DNA from: an uncultured Pelagibacteraceae bacterium
GTDB taxonomy: Bacteria > Pseudomonadota > Alphaproteobacteria > Pelagibacterales > Pelagibacteraceae
DNA: 64,000 bases
Direction: 5' to 3'
NCBI GenBank assembly: GCA_902584365.1
Contig: CACHZG010000001.1
Span: 101,261 to 165,260 of the forward strand
Shown here: in pieces, positions 42,337 to 53,258 of the stretch
How the letters are laid out: every line of letters starts with the position of its first letter
Position numbering within the stretch: the stretch's first letter is position 1
Program-made: the position numbers and the translations under genes
The notes under the pieces: model-generated
Seen by the model: only the letters and a program-made list of their open reading frames with translations
What the model was told of the DNA's origin: nothing
The model's database searches: none

Positions 42337-42591
42337 ATGGCAACAAAAAAAGCTGGTGGATCGTCAAGAAACGGAAGAGATAGTAAAGGTAGAAGACTTG
42401 GTGTAAAAAAATATGGCAATCAATTAGTAATACCAGGTAATATTATTATTAGACAGAGAGGGACAAAAATACATCCTGGCGAGAATGTTGGCATTGGAAA
42501 AGATCACTCAATTTTTTCTTTGATAAAAGGAAAAGTTAAATTTAAAAAATCAAAATTAAACAGAACATTTGTATCTGTTATTCCCAATTAA
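42337..42591 (+). CDS. rpmA: 50S ribosomal protein L27
   Basis: An 84-residue ribosomal protein that reaches the peptidyl-transferase centre. [20 protein letters not shown] at the N-terminus and [19 protein letters not shown] are diagnostic. No N-terminal cleavage extension is present, so it belongs to the ordinary, non-Firmicutes type. obgE follows. Confidence 0.98.
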   Translation: MATKKAGGSSRNGRDSKGRRLGVKKYGNQLVIPGNIIIRQRGTKIHPGENVGIGKDHSIFSLIKGKVKFKKSKLNRTFVSVIPN

Positions 42592-42624
42592 ATATATAAA
42601 TAACTAAGGTTATTTAAAATCAAA

Positions 42625-43608
42625 ATGAAGTTTTTAGATCAAGCTAAAATATTTATAAAAGCCGGCAATGGTGGCTCTGGATCAGCAAGTTTTAGAAGAG
42701 AAAAATTTGTTGAGTTTGGTGGGCCTGATGGGGGTGATGGTGGTGATGGTGGTTCAATTATAATTGAGTCAGATAGAAATCTGAATACACTTATTGATTT
42801 TCGTTATTCTCAACATTTTAAGGCTCAACATGGTCAATCTGGAAGCAAAAAAAATAAAACAGGCGGTAGAGGAAAAGATTTAGTATTAAAAGTACCAGTG
42901 GGCACTCAGATTTACGAAGAGGATAATAATACTTTGATTTATGATTTCCTAAAAAATAAGGAAAAATTTCTTTTGGCAGCAGGAGGTAAGGGAGGATTAG
43001 GTAATGTTAGATTTAAATCCTCTACTAACCGAGCTCCAAAGAAAAAAACTAATGGAAAAATTGGTGAAGAATTTTGGATTTGGCTACAATTAAAAGTTAT
43101 AGCTGATATTGGGATCATTGGATTACCTAATGCTGGAAAATCAAGTTTACTTAGCGCCCTAACAAGAGCTAGGCCAAAAATAGCTAATTATCCATTTACT
43201 ACAATTAACCCAAACTTAGGAGTTTGTTACATAAAAAATAAAGAAATAATTCTTGCAGATATTCCTGGGTTAGTAGAAGGTGCTCATAAAGGAGTGGGCC
43301 TTGGTGATAAATTTTTAAGACATGTAGAAAGGTGTAAAATATTACTTCATATGATAGATGTTTCTGAGGAAGATTTAGTTGGAAACTATAATAAAATTAG
43401 ATCAGAACTTTTAGCGTATGACAAAAACTTATATAAAAAAAAGGAGATTATTGTTTTTAATAAGTCAGATATTATTCAAAAAGATCAATTAAAAAATAAA
43501 CTGAAGAAGTTCAAAAATAGAATAAAAAATAGATATAATTTAATTTCTACATATAATAAGACTGACTTAGATGGTCTTAAAAAATCTTTAATAAAATATG
43601 CAAGTTAA
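42625..43608 (+). CDS. obgE: GTPase Obg (ribosome assembly)
   Basis: A 327-residue GTPase acting in 50S assembly. The glycine-rich Obg fold spans about 1-158 (FVEFGGPDGGDGGDGGSI), followed by the G domain: GLPNAGKSSLL (P-loop), NYPFTTINPNLG, DIPGLVEGAHKGVGLG and NKSD. The protein ends soon after the G domain, so it lacks the C-terminal OCT domain of some Obg proteins. It overlaps proB by 11 bases. Confidence 0.96.
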   Translation: MKFLDQAKIFIKAGNGGSGSASFRREKFVEFGGPDGGDGGDGGSIIIESDRNLNTLIDFRYSQHFKAQHGQSGSKKNKTGGRGKDLVLKVPVGTQIYEEDNNTLIYDFLKNKEKFLLAAGGKGGLGNVRFKSSTNRAPKKKTNGKIGEEFWIWLQLKVIADIGIIGLPNAGKSSLLSALTRARPKIANYPFTTINPNLGVCYIKNKEIILADIPGLVEGAHKGVGLGDKFLRHVERCKILLHMIDVSEEDLVGNYNKIRSELLAYDKNLYKKKEIIVFNKSDIIQKDQLKNKLKKFKNRIKNRYNLISTYNKTDLDGLKKSLIKYAS

Positions 43609-44683
43609 TAAATTTAAAAAAATTGTTATAAAATTAGGTTCCTCAACTGTAATTGACAAGAAGGGTAAATTTAAATCAGCATGGGTTCAAAGCCTTATTA
43701 AAGATATTAAGAGTTTAAAAAAAAATATTGAGGTAATTGTTGTCTCATCAGGAGCAATAGCTTTAGGACAAAATTTTTTGAAGATTAAAAAGAAGAAAAT
43801 TAAAATAGAAATGAGCCAAGCAATAGCGGCTGTAGGTCAAATTCACTTATCTGAAGAATTTAGAAAAAATTTTAATAAACAAAAATTAAAAACCGCACAA
43901 ATTTTAGTATCACTTGATGATACAGAACAAAGAAGAAGAGCTTTAAATATAAGAAGAACTTTTGAAAATTTATTCAAAATTAAAGCTGTTCCTATAGTAA
44001 ATGAAAATGACACAACAGCCACATCTGAAATTAAATATGGAGATAATGATAGATTAGCAGCTCGCGTTGCACAAATCGTTAATGCTGATGCACTTATCTT
44101 GCTATCAAATGTTAATGGGCTTTATGACAACAAAAAAAAATTAATTAAATCAGTCGATACAATAAGTGACGAAATATTAAATTTAGCAAATAAAGATATA
44201 AGTAATTATGGTTCTGGAGGTATGATTACAAAAATAGAGGCTGCTAAAATATGTATGAATGCAGGATGTTTGATGTACATAGCAAACGGAAATATAAAAT
44301 ATCCAATTACAAATATGAAAAAAAATAAAGTGTACACCTGCTTTAAGCCTAAAATATCAACCTTAGATGCCCGAAAAAAATGGATTGTTAGTTCTTTAAT
44401 TTCTTCAGGAAAAATTCAAGTCGATAAAGGTGCAGAAAAAGCTTTAAAAAACGGAAAGAGCTTACTGGCTATTGGAATTATTAAAATTGATGGATCTTTT
44501 TCAAAGGGTGATAATATTCTCATTTTAAATGAGAATAACGATGAACTGGCTAGAGGTTTGTCGTCTTTTTCGTCAAAAGAGCTTATAAAAATAATAGGAA
44601 AACGTAGTAAAGAAATAGAAAAAATATTAGGATACCCAAGTAAGTCTGAGGTTGTACATATAGACGATATGGTGAGAATTTAA
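43598..44683 (+). CDS. proB: Glutamate 5-kinase
   Basis: A 361-residue kinase for the first step of proline synthesis. Amino-acid-kinase motifs are KIVIKLGSSTV, VVSSGAIALG, NENDTTATSEIKYGDNDRLAARVA and GSGGMITKIEAAKI. A C-terminal PUA domain is present (about 270-361, IQVDKGAEKALKNGKSLLAIGI). It overlaps obgE by 11 bases and precedes proA directly. Confidence 0.96.
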   Translation: MQVNKFKKIVIKLGSSTVIDKKGKFKSAWVQSLIKDIKSLKKNIEVIVVSSGAIALGQNFLKIKKKKIKIEMSQAIAAVGQIHLSEEFRKNFNKQKLKTAQILVSLDDTEQRRRALNIRRTFENLFKIKAVPIVNENDTTATSEIKYGDNDRLAARVAQIVNADALILLSNVNGLYDNKKKLIKSVDTISDEILNLANKDISNYGSGGMITKIEAAKICMNAGCLMYIANGNIKYPITNMKKNKVYTCFKPKISTLDARKKWIVSSLISSGKIQVDKGAEKALKNGKSLLAIGIIKIDGSFSKGDNILILNENNDELARGLSSFSSKELIKIIGKRSKEIEKILGYPSKSEVVHIDDMVRI

Positions 44684-45925
44684 ATGAATTATTTATCTGA
44701 AATAGGTAGCAATGCCAAAAAAGCTTTTTATAAATTACAAAAATGTGATCATAAAGATATTAAAAAAGTTTTAAACACATACAATAAAAAAATTCTTAAA
44801 AATAAAAATTTTATTATCAGGGAAAACAATAAAGATATTAAAAATATAAAAAGAAAACATTTGGTTGATAGATTGATACTTAATGAAAAAAGGATTGAAT
44901 CAATTCGAAGTTCAATAAATGAAATAATTAAGTTTTCTAATCCAATTGGAAAAATTTTAGAAGTATGGAGTCGACCAAATAGACTAAAAATAAAGAGAGT
45001 TACAACTCCAATTGGGGTTATCGGTGTCATATACGAAAGCAGACCTAATGTAACTGCAGATGTTGCTTCGCTCTGCCTTAAGTCCAGTAATTGTGTTATT
45101 TTAAGAGGTGGATCTGAGGCTTATAATTCTAACAAAATTTTAGCTAACTTATTTAGAGATAGCCTTTTTTTCAATAATTTTGATAAAAATTGTGTTCAAA
45201 TGATTGAGAAAAAAAATAGAAAAATAGTTGATCATATGCTTTCTAGGATGAGTGAATATATTGATGTCATAGTGCCTAGAGGTGGGAAAGGTTTAGTGGA
45301 AAAAGTTCAAAAACTCTCTAACATTCATGTTATTGGTCATCTAGAGGGTCTTTGCCATGCTTTTGTAGAAAAATCTTCTGACATTAATACCGCTAAAAAA
45401 ATAATATTGAATGCTAAAATGAGAAGAACGAGTATATGCGGCGCACTTGAGACTTTAATGATTGAAAAATCCGCAATTAAATCTCACGGAGTTCCAATAA
45501 TAAATTCATTAATAGAAGAAGGCTGTGAAATAAGGGTGGATAAAAAAATTAACAAATTTTTTAAAAACAAGCTTAAAGTGGCAAAAGAAAAAGATTGGAA
45601 AACTGAATATTTAAATTCTATTTTATCTGTTAAATCAGTAAATAATGTTAAGGAGGCTGTGTCTCACATACTTAAATACGGAACAATGCATACTGACACT
45701 ATAATTACAAAAAATAAAAAAACTGCAGATTATTTTTTAAAAAATGTTAATAGCTCCATCGCAATGCATAACGTATCAACACAATTTGCTGATGGTGGTG
45801 AATTTGGTTTTGGAGGAGAAATAGGAATATCAACAAATAAATTACCTCCTAGAGGGCCAGTAGGAATTAATCAACTAACTTCTTACAAGTATATTGTAAC
45901 AGGAGATGGTGTCACAAGGCCTTAG
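44684..45925 (+). CDS. proA: Gamma-glutamyl phosphate reductase
   Basis: A 413-residue NADPH-dependent reductase, second step of proline synthesis. The aldehyde-dehydrogenase-like catalytic Cys is in RRTSICGALETLMIE; IGVIYESRPNVTADVASLCLKS and LPPRGPVGINQLTSYKYIV are ProA signatures. The start is adjacent to the proB stop, so they are translated in tandem. Confidence 0.97.
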   Translation: MNYLSEIGSNAKKAFYKLQKCDHKDIKKVLNTYNKKILKNKNFIIRENNKDIKNIKRKHLVDRLILNEKRIESIRSSINEIIKFSNPIGKILEVWSRPNRLKIKRVTTPIGVIGVIYESRPNVTADVASLCLKSSNCVILRGGSEAYNSNKILANLFRDSLFFNNFDKNCVQMIEKKNRKIVDHMLSRMSEYIDVIVPRGGKGLVEKVQKLSNIHVIGHLEGLCHAFVEKSSDINTAKKIILNAKMRRTSICGALETLMIEKSAIKSHGVPIINSLIEEGCEIRVDKKINKFFKNKLKVAKEKDWKTEYLNSILSVKSVNNVKEAVSHILKYGTMHTDTIITKNKKTADYFLKNVNSSIAMHNVSTQFADGGEFGFGGEIGISTNKLPPRGPVGINQLTSYKYIVTGDGVTRP

Positions 45926-45930
45926 ACTAA

Positions 45931-46461
45931 ATGAAAAAATTACAATTTAATTCCTTTGGTTTATTAGGAGGCTCATTTGATCCACCGCATTACGGGCACT
46001 TAAAAATTTCAAAAATAGCACTGAAAAAACTTCCTATAAAAAAAGTTGTATGGATTGTTAATAAAAAGAATCCATTTAAAAAAAAAACATATTTTTCTTT
46101 AAGACAGAGATTATTAAAATGTAAAAAAATGACTAAGAAAAATAAAAAAATTCGAGTAATGTATTTAGATCAGATAGTTAAATCCCCTAGAACATTTAAG
46201 GCAATTAATTACTTTAAGAAAAAATCGAAAGAAAGAATTTTTTTTTTAATAGGTTCAGATAACTTGATTTATTTCCATAAATGGAAAAATTATAAAAGTA
46301 TTTTAAAATCTTGTGTTCTAGTGGTTTTCTCCAGAAAAGGATATGATAATCGTGCAAAAAAGTCTATTTTATTGAAAAAAAAAGACTTTAATAATATTAT
46401 TTTTGTTAATAATAAAAAGTTTAATATTTCATCTACTATGATAAAAAGAAAATTAATTTAA
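45931..46461 (+). CDS. nadD: Nicotinate-nucleotide adenylyltransferase
   Basis: A 176-residue nucleotidyltransferase of NAD synthesis. GLLGGSFDPPHYGHLKIS contains the HxGH motif, KNPFKKK and FLIGSDNLIYFHKWKNYKSI follow, and the C-terminal ISSTMIKRKL carries the ISSTxIR-type motif, truncated at the very end. It is slightly shorter than E. coli NadD (213) but complete in motifs. The operon continues with rsfS. Confidence 0.92.
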   Translation: MKKLQFNSFGLLGGSFDPPHYGHLKISKIALKKLPIKKVVWIVNKKNPFKKKTYFSLRQRLLKCKKMTKKNKKIRVMYLDQIVKSPRTFKAINYFKKKSKERIFFLIGSDNLIYFHKWKNYKSILKSCVLVVFSRKGYDNRAKKSILLKKKDFNNIIFVNNKKFNISSTMIKRKLI

Positions 46462-46464
46462 TTA

Positions 46465-46812
46465 ATGGAAATATTAAAAATAAAAACCCTTATAGAAAAG
46501 ACATTAGACCTTAATAAAGCTCAAGATATTGTCACGATAGATCTTAAGAAGAAAACTTATATTGCTGATTATATGATTATAGCATCAGGAACTTCATCAA
46601 GACATATACAATCTTTAAGTGAAATTTTGCTCACTGAACTAAAAAAATTTGGGATTGATAATTGTAAGATTGAAGGAAAAGATAGTCAGGAATGGAAATT
46701 AGTTGATGCATTGGATGTTATAGTTCATATTTTTCACCCTGAAAAAAGAAATTTTTACGATCTTGAAAAAATGTGGAAAGAACAAATTCCTAAAGAAAAC
46801 GCAATAATATGA
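46465..46812 (+). CDS. rsfS: Ribosome silencing factor RsfS
   Basis: A 115-residue protein that binds L14 and blocks subunit joining. DYMIIASGTSSRHIQSLSEIL and DSQEWKLVDALDVIVHIFHPEKRNFYDLEKMW are the family signatures. As in most bacteria it follows nadD. The stop overlaps the ctpA start by 4 bases. Confidence 0.95.
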   Translation: MEILKIKTLIEKTLDLNKAQDIVTIDLKKKTYIADYMIIASGTSSRHIQSLSEILLTELKKFGIDNCKIEGKDSQEWKLVDALDVIVHIFHPEKRNFYDLEKMWKEQIPKENAII

Positions 46813-47948
46813 AAAAAAATTTAATCATAATTTTATTATTGATGTTTGGGTTTAATAACGCTTATGCAAATAAGTATGATGATCTTTATGGAAAAATAGA
46901 TTTATTTGGTGAAGTCTTAGAAAAAATTAGCAAAGAATATATTGATAAGATTGATCAAGCTGAGGTGATGGACTCTGCAATTAATGGTATCTTACAATCT
47001 TTAGATCCTTATTCATCCTATATGAGCCCAGAATTATTTAAGGACATGCAAACAGATACGAGAGGTGAATTTGGAGGTCTTGGAATTGAAATTGGCATGG
47101 AAGCGGGTGTAGTTAAAGTAATATCTCCAATTGATGGAACTCCTGCAGCTAAAGCTGGTATTAAAGCTGGCGATTACATAGTTAAGATTAATGATGATCA
47201 GGTTCAAGGTAAAACTTTAATGGAATCAGTAAAATTGATGAGAGGACCAGTTGGTTCCTCAATTAAATTAACTGTTCGAAGGAAAAATCAAAAAAAAGCA
47301 TTGGAATTCTCAATCAAAAGAGAAATTATTGAAATTAAATCTGTAAACGCCAAAATGATAGGTAAAAAGAAAAATATCGCATATATAAGACTAAAGTCTT
47401 TCAATGAAAATAGTGACAGTCAACTAATCAAAAATGTAAAAAACTTCGAGAAAAAAAATAATCCAAAAGGGTATGTGATAGATGTTAGAAATAATCCTGG
47501 AGGTCTGTTAACACAAGCAATAAGAATTACAGATTTCTTTCTTGATGATGGGGAGATTGTATCAACAAAAGGAAGAAAAAAATCTGAAACTAGAAAATTT
47601 TTTGCTAGATCTGGAGACGGTATATATGGAAAACCTCTTATAGTTCTAATTAATAGTGGGTCAGCTTCAGCATCTGAGATATTAGCTGGTGCGTTGAAAG
47701 ATCATAAAAGAGCTATTATCCTAGGCGAGACCTCTTATGGAAAAGGTTCAGTTCAATCTATAATTCCACTTAAAAATGGTGGGGGAATGAGATTAACTAT
47801 CTCAAAATATTACCTTCCATCAGGTAAATCAATTTCTGAAGTTGGAGTTTCACCTGATATTTTAGTTGAAGAAAAAGATGATGAATTTCAAATTGATACA
47901 GAGTCAGATAACCAACTTAATTATGCAATAAACCTCTTCCAATCTTAA
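46809..47948 (+). CDS. ctpA: Carboxyl-terminal processing protease (S41)
   Basis: A 379-residue periplasmic serine protease. A signal peptide of about 20 residues (ending NAYA) is followed by a helical N-terminus, a PDZ domain (about 83-160, VISPIDGTPAAKAGIKAGDYIVKIN), and the S41 domain with the nucleophile Ser in INSGSASASEIL and the catalytic Lys in GETSYGKGSVQS. It trims C-termini of exported proteins and envelope hydrolases. Its position after rsfS and before rppH is common in alphaproteobacteria. It is shorter than many homologues (about 440) but complete in motifs. Confidence 0.93.
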   Translation: MKKNLIIILLLMFGFNNAYANKYDDLYGKIDLFGEVLEKISKEYIDKIDQAEVMDSAINGILQSLDPYSSYMSPELFKDMQTDTRGEFGGLGIEIGMEAGVVKVISPIDGTPAAKAGIKAGDYIVKINDDQVQGKTLMESVKLMRGPVGSSIKLTVRRKNQKKALEFSIKREIIEIKSVNAKMIGKKKNIAYIRLKSFNENSDSQLIKNVKNFEKKNNPKGYVIDVRNNPGGLLTQAIRITDFFLDDGEIVSTKGRKKSETRKFFARSGDGIYGKPLIVLINSGSASASEILAGALKDHKRAIILGETSYGKGSVQSIIPLKNGGGMRLTISKYYLPSGKSISEVGVSPDILVEEKDDEFQIDTESDNQLNYAINLFQS

Positions 47949-48419
47949 ATGACAAATTCTTCACTACCTTTAAGAATAGGAGTTGGTGCAATTGTATTAA
48001 ACCAACATGATAAAGTTTTGGTGGGAAAAAGAAAAGACAATCCTATTGATAAGTGGCAAATGCCTCAAGGTGGGGTTGATAAGGACGAAGATCTTTATTC
48101 TGCTATGAGAAGAGAACTGTACGAGGAAACAAGCATAAAAAGTTTTAAATGCATCAGAGAGATAGAGAAATGGCTAACTTACGAACTTCCAGAAAATTTA
48201 AAAGGTAAAATATGGAAAGGTAAATTTAGGGGTCAAAAACAAAAATGGTATATTTTGAGATTCACAGGGGACGATAAAGAAATTAATGTTAAAACCAAGA
48301 ATCCAGAATTCATAGATTGGAAGTGGATAAAAATTGAAGAACTACCACAAAGTATAGTTGATTTTAAAAAAAAGGTTTATGAAGATTTGGTTGAAGAAAT
48401 AAATAAAACTATTGATTGA
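47949..48419 (+). CDS. rppH: RNA pyrophosphohydrolase (Nudix)
   Basis: A 156-residue Nudix enzyme that removes pyrophosphate from mRNA 5' ends to start decay. GKRKDNPIDKWQMPQGGVD is followed by the Nudix box GGVDKDEDLYSAMRRELYEE. The WL-YELPE and KWYILRF segments match RppH/IalA. The start directly abuts the ctpA stop. The last 11 bases overlap the end of atpC on the other strand. Confidence 0.94.
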   Translation: MTNSSLPLRIGVGAIVLNQHDKVLVGKRKDNPIDKWQMPQGGVDKDEDLYSAMRRELYEETSIKSFKCIREIEKWLTYELPENLKGKIWKGKFRGQKQKWYILRFTGDDKEINVKTKNPEFIDWKWIKIEELPQSIVDFKKKVYEDLVEEINKTID

Positions 48420-48798
48420 TCATTCTTAAAACTTCTACCTTGTGAGATAAAATAAATTTTTTTTTATCATTTATATCTTCTTCTTTTAACATTTTTTCAT
48501 TTAATTCAATCATTTTATCGATTTTTCCTTTATTTAATTCTTTAATATTAATTGCCGTATTAGTTAGTATTAGCATCTTATTATTAGAAAACTCTACTGT
48601 CCCTTCCTCGATAAAATATTTTTTTGTTTCACTACCCTTTACTTCAATAACCCCAGGCCTCAAGAACGTTATTAATGCGGAATGATCATATAATATTGTC
48701 ATATATCCCTCATATGATGGAATGACAACTTCGTTAGGTTCAGAGGAATAAATAATTTTCTCTGGAGAGATTATTTCAAATTTAAATTGTTTTGACAT
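48409..48798 (-). CDS. atpC: ATP synthase epsilon subunit
   Basis: A 129-residue F1 subunit that couples rotor to c-ring and can inhibit ATP hydrolysis. FKFEIISPEKIIYS and EVVIPSYEGYMTILYDHSALITFLRPG match AtpC. The C-terminal helical part is present (MIELNEKMLKEEDI). It ends the atpHAGDC run and is convergent with rppH, overlapping by 11 bases. Confidence 0.96.
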   Translation of the reverse strand: MSKQFKFEIISPEKIIYSSEPNEVVIPSYEGYMTILYDHSALITFLRPGVIEVKGSETKKYFIEEGTVEFSNNKMLILTNTAINIKELNKGKIDKMIELNEKMLKEEDINDKKKFILSHKVEVLRMINQ

Positions 48799-48800
48799 TA

Positions 48801-51099
<2,299 letters not shown>

Positions 51100-51100
51100 A

Positions 51101-52624
51101 TTATCCTTTATTTAAATTCTCAATTATCTCTTTTAAACTTTTCTCTGTTTCTTCATCAAGTTTACCAGTTGATTGAATATTGTCTAAAATATCTTTTTTT
51201 TCATCTTTAATCTTACTTAATAAATTTTTTTCGAATTCTTTTATTTTTCCAAGTTCAATATCATCTAAAAATCCTTTTACTCCTGAGTAAATAAGTACGA
51301 CCTGCTCTGAAACAGTTAAAGGCGAATACTGATTTTGTTTCAATAATTCTGTCAGTTTAGACCCCCTGTTCAAAAGTTTTTGGGTAGCTTGATCCAAATC
51401 TGAACCAAATTGAGCAAAAGCTGCCATTTCTCTGTATTGGGCTAGTTCTAATTTAATTGAACCTGCAACTTTCTTCATAGCTTTAGTTTGAGCCGCAGAT
51501 CCTACTCTTGACACTGATAAACCCACATTAACAGCAGGTCTAATTCCTTGATTAAAAAGCTCTGTTTCTAAAAATATTTGTCCATCTGTAATGGATATTA
51601 CGTTCGTAGGGATATAAGCTGACACGTCACCTGCTTGAGTTTCTATTATTGGTAAAGCTGTTAGTGATCCACCTCCTTTAGTTTCATTTAATTTTGCAGC
51701 TCTTTCTAATAGTCTGCTATGAAGATAAAAAACATCTCCAGGATAAGCTTCTCTACCCGGAGGTCTTCTCAATAATAGAGACATTTGCCTATAAGCAACT
51801 GCTTGTTTTGACAAATCGTCATAAATTATCAAAGCATGCATACCGTTATCTCGATAGTACTCTCCAATTGTGCAACCAGTATAGGGTGCCAAAAATTGTA
51901 ATGGAGCAGAGTCAGAGGCAGTTGCTGAAACAACGGTTGTATATTTCATGGCACCAGCATCCTCTAATGTTTTTACTATTTGAGCGACAGTGGATCTTTT
52001 TTGACCAATTGCAACATAAACACAATACAATTTCTTTTTTTCGTCTTCAGACTCATTAATAGATCTTTGATTGATAATTGTGTCAACTGCAACTGCTGTC
52101 TTGCCTGTTTGTCTGTCGCCAATTATTAACTCACGTTGTCCTCTTCCAATTGGTATTAGACTATCAATAGCTTTTAATCCAGTTTGCATTGGTTCATTTA
52201 CTGACTGTCTTGGAATTATTCCAGGAGCTTTTACTTCAACTCTCTTCCTTGTGCTTGCAGACAAATTTCCTTTTCCATCAATAGGATTACCTAATCCATC
52301 GACAACTCTTCCAAGTAATTCTTTTCCTACAGGCACATCTACTATTGAGTTAGTTCTCTTTACTGTGTCTCCTTCTTTAATTTCTTTATCATCTCCAAAA
52401 ATTACAACACCTACATTGTCATTTTCTAAATTTAGAGCCATGCCTTTTGATCCATCTTTAAATTCAACCATCTCCCCAGCTTGAACATTATCTAAACCAT
52501 AGACACGGGCGATACCATCTCCAACTGATAAAACTTTTCCAACTTCAGAAATTTCAGCAGATTTTCCAAAATTTTTTATTTGTTCTTTTAATATTTTTGT
52601 TACTTCAGAAGGGTTTATATCCAT
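51101..52624 (-). CDS. atpA: ATP synthase alpha subunit
   Basis: A 507-residue non-catalytic nucleotide-binding subunit of F1. Walker A is [37 protein letters not shown] and [37 protein letters not shown] are diagnostic. It shares one base with atpH upstream and is 1 base from atpG. Confidence 0.99.
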   Translation of the reverse strand: MDINPSEVTKILKEQIKNFGKSAEISEVGKVLSVGDGIARVYGLDNVQAGEMVEFKDGSKGMALNLENDNVGVVIFGDDKEIKEGDTVKRTNSIVDVPVGKELLGRVVDGLGNPIDGKGNLSASTRKRVEVKAPGIIPRQSVNEPMQTGLKAIDSLIPIGRGQRELIIGDRQTGKTAVAVDTIINQRSINESEDEKKKLYCVYVAIGQKRSTVAQIVKTLEDAGAMKYTTVVSATASDSAPLQFLAPYTGCTIGEYYRDNGMHALIIYDDLSKQAVAYRQMSLLLRRPPGREAYPGDVFYLHSRLLERAAKLNETKGGGSLTALPIIETQAGDVSAYIPTNVISITDGQIFLETELFNQGIRPAVNVGLSVSRVGSAAQTKAMKKVAGSIKLELAQYREMAAFAQFGSDLDQATQKLLNRGSKLTELLKQNQYSPLTVSEQVVLIYSGVKGFLDDIELGKIKEFEKNLLSKIKDEKKDILDNIQSTGKLDEETEKSLKEIIENLNKG

Positions 52625-53181
52625 TATCTCTCCAACATCATTTGTTCAAACTTTCTGAGTTTGTTTCTTATTGAGGTGTCTATCATCAGACTTCCAAGTT
52701 GAATTTTAATGCCACCTATAAGATCTTTATCAACTTTAAATTTAAATTTGATTTTTTTATTTATAGATTTAGACAATTCATCGCTTACTTTTTTTATTTC
52801 TTCATCTTTTAAGTTTTGAGCTGATATAAAGGTTGCCTGTAATTCTCCTTTTTCCTTATTTAAAAGGTTGTGAAAACTACTCAATATTTTTGATAAAAAA
52901 AATATTCTTCTTTTTTCAATTAAAAGAAGTAAAAAATTTACCATAGTTTCTGAAAATTTTACTAGCTCTGATAATTTTTTAATTATTTTTATTTGATCAA
53001 TTTTTGAATAAGTTGGGTTTTTAATTATATTTTCAAAATCTTTGTTTTTAGAGTAGATTAGAATTAAATTCTCTACGTCCTTACTAATACTTGTTAAGCT
53101 AGAATTTTCTTTACCTATTTCTAAAAGAGCAAGTGCATATCTTTCAGATGTTTCAGTTGAAAATGATTTATTCTTACTCAA
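52624..53181 (-). CDS. atpH: ATP synthase delta subunit
   Basis: A 185-residue peripheral-stalk subunit joining F1 to the b subunits. [11 protein letters not shown] at the start and [23 protein letters not shown] near the end are conserved AtpH segments. It opens the F1 gene cluster; the Fo genes (atpB, E, F) are not in the window and are probably elsewhere, as usual in alphaproteobacteria. A 77-base gap to priA upstream may hold its promoter. Confidence 0.95.
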   Translation of the reverse strand: MSKNKSFSTETSERYALALLEIGKENSSLTSISKDVENLILIYSKNKDFENIIKNPTYSKIDQIKIIKKLSELVKFSETMVNFLLLLIEKRRIFFLSKILSSFHNLLNKEKGELQATFISAQNLKDEEIKKVSDELSKSINKKIKFKFKVDKDLIGGIKIQLGSLMIDTSIRNKLRKFEQMMLER

Positions 53182-53258
53182 TTTAATACCTTATTTGAAT
53201 ATTTTGGATGTCAGGTCGTATCATATGAAACAAAGTCCATCAAGATGATAAGAAGGTG

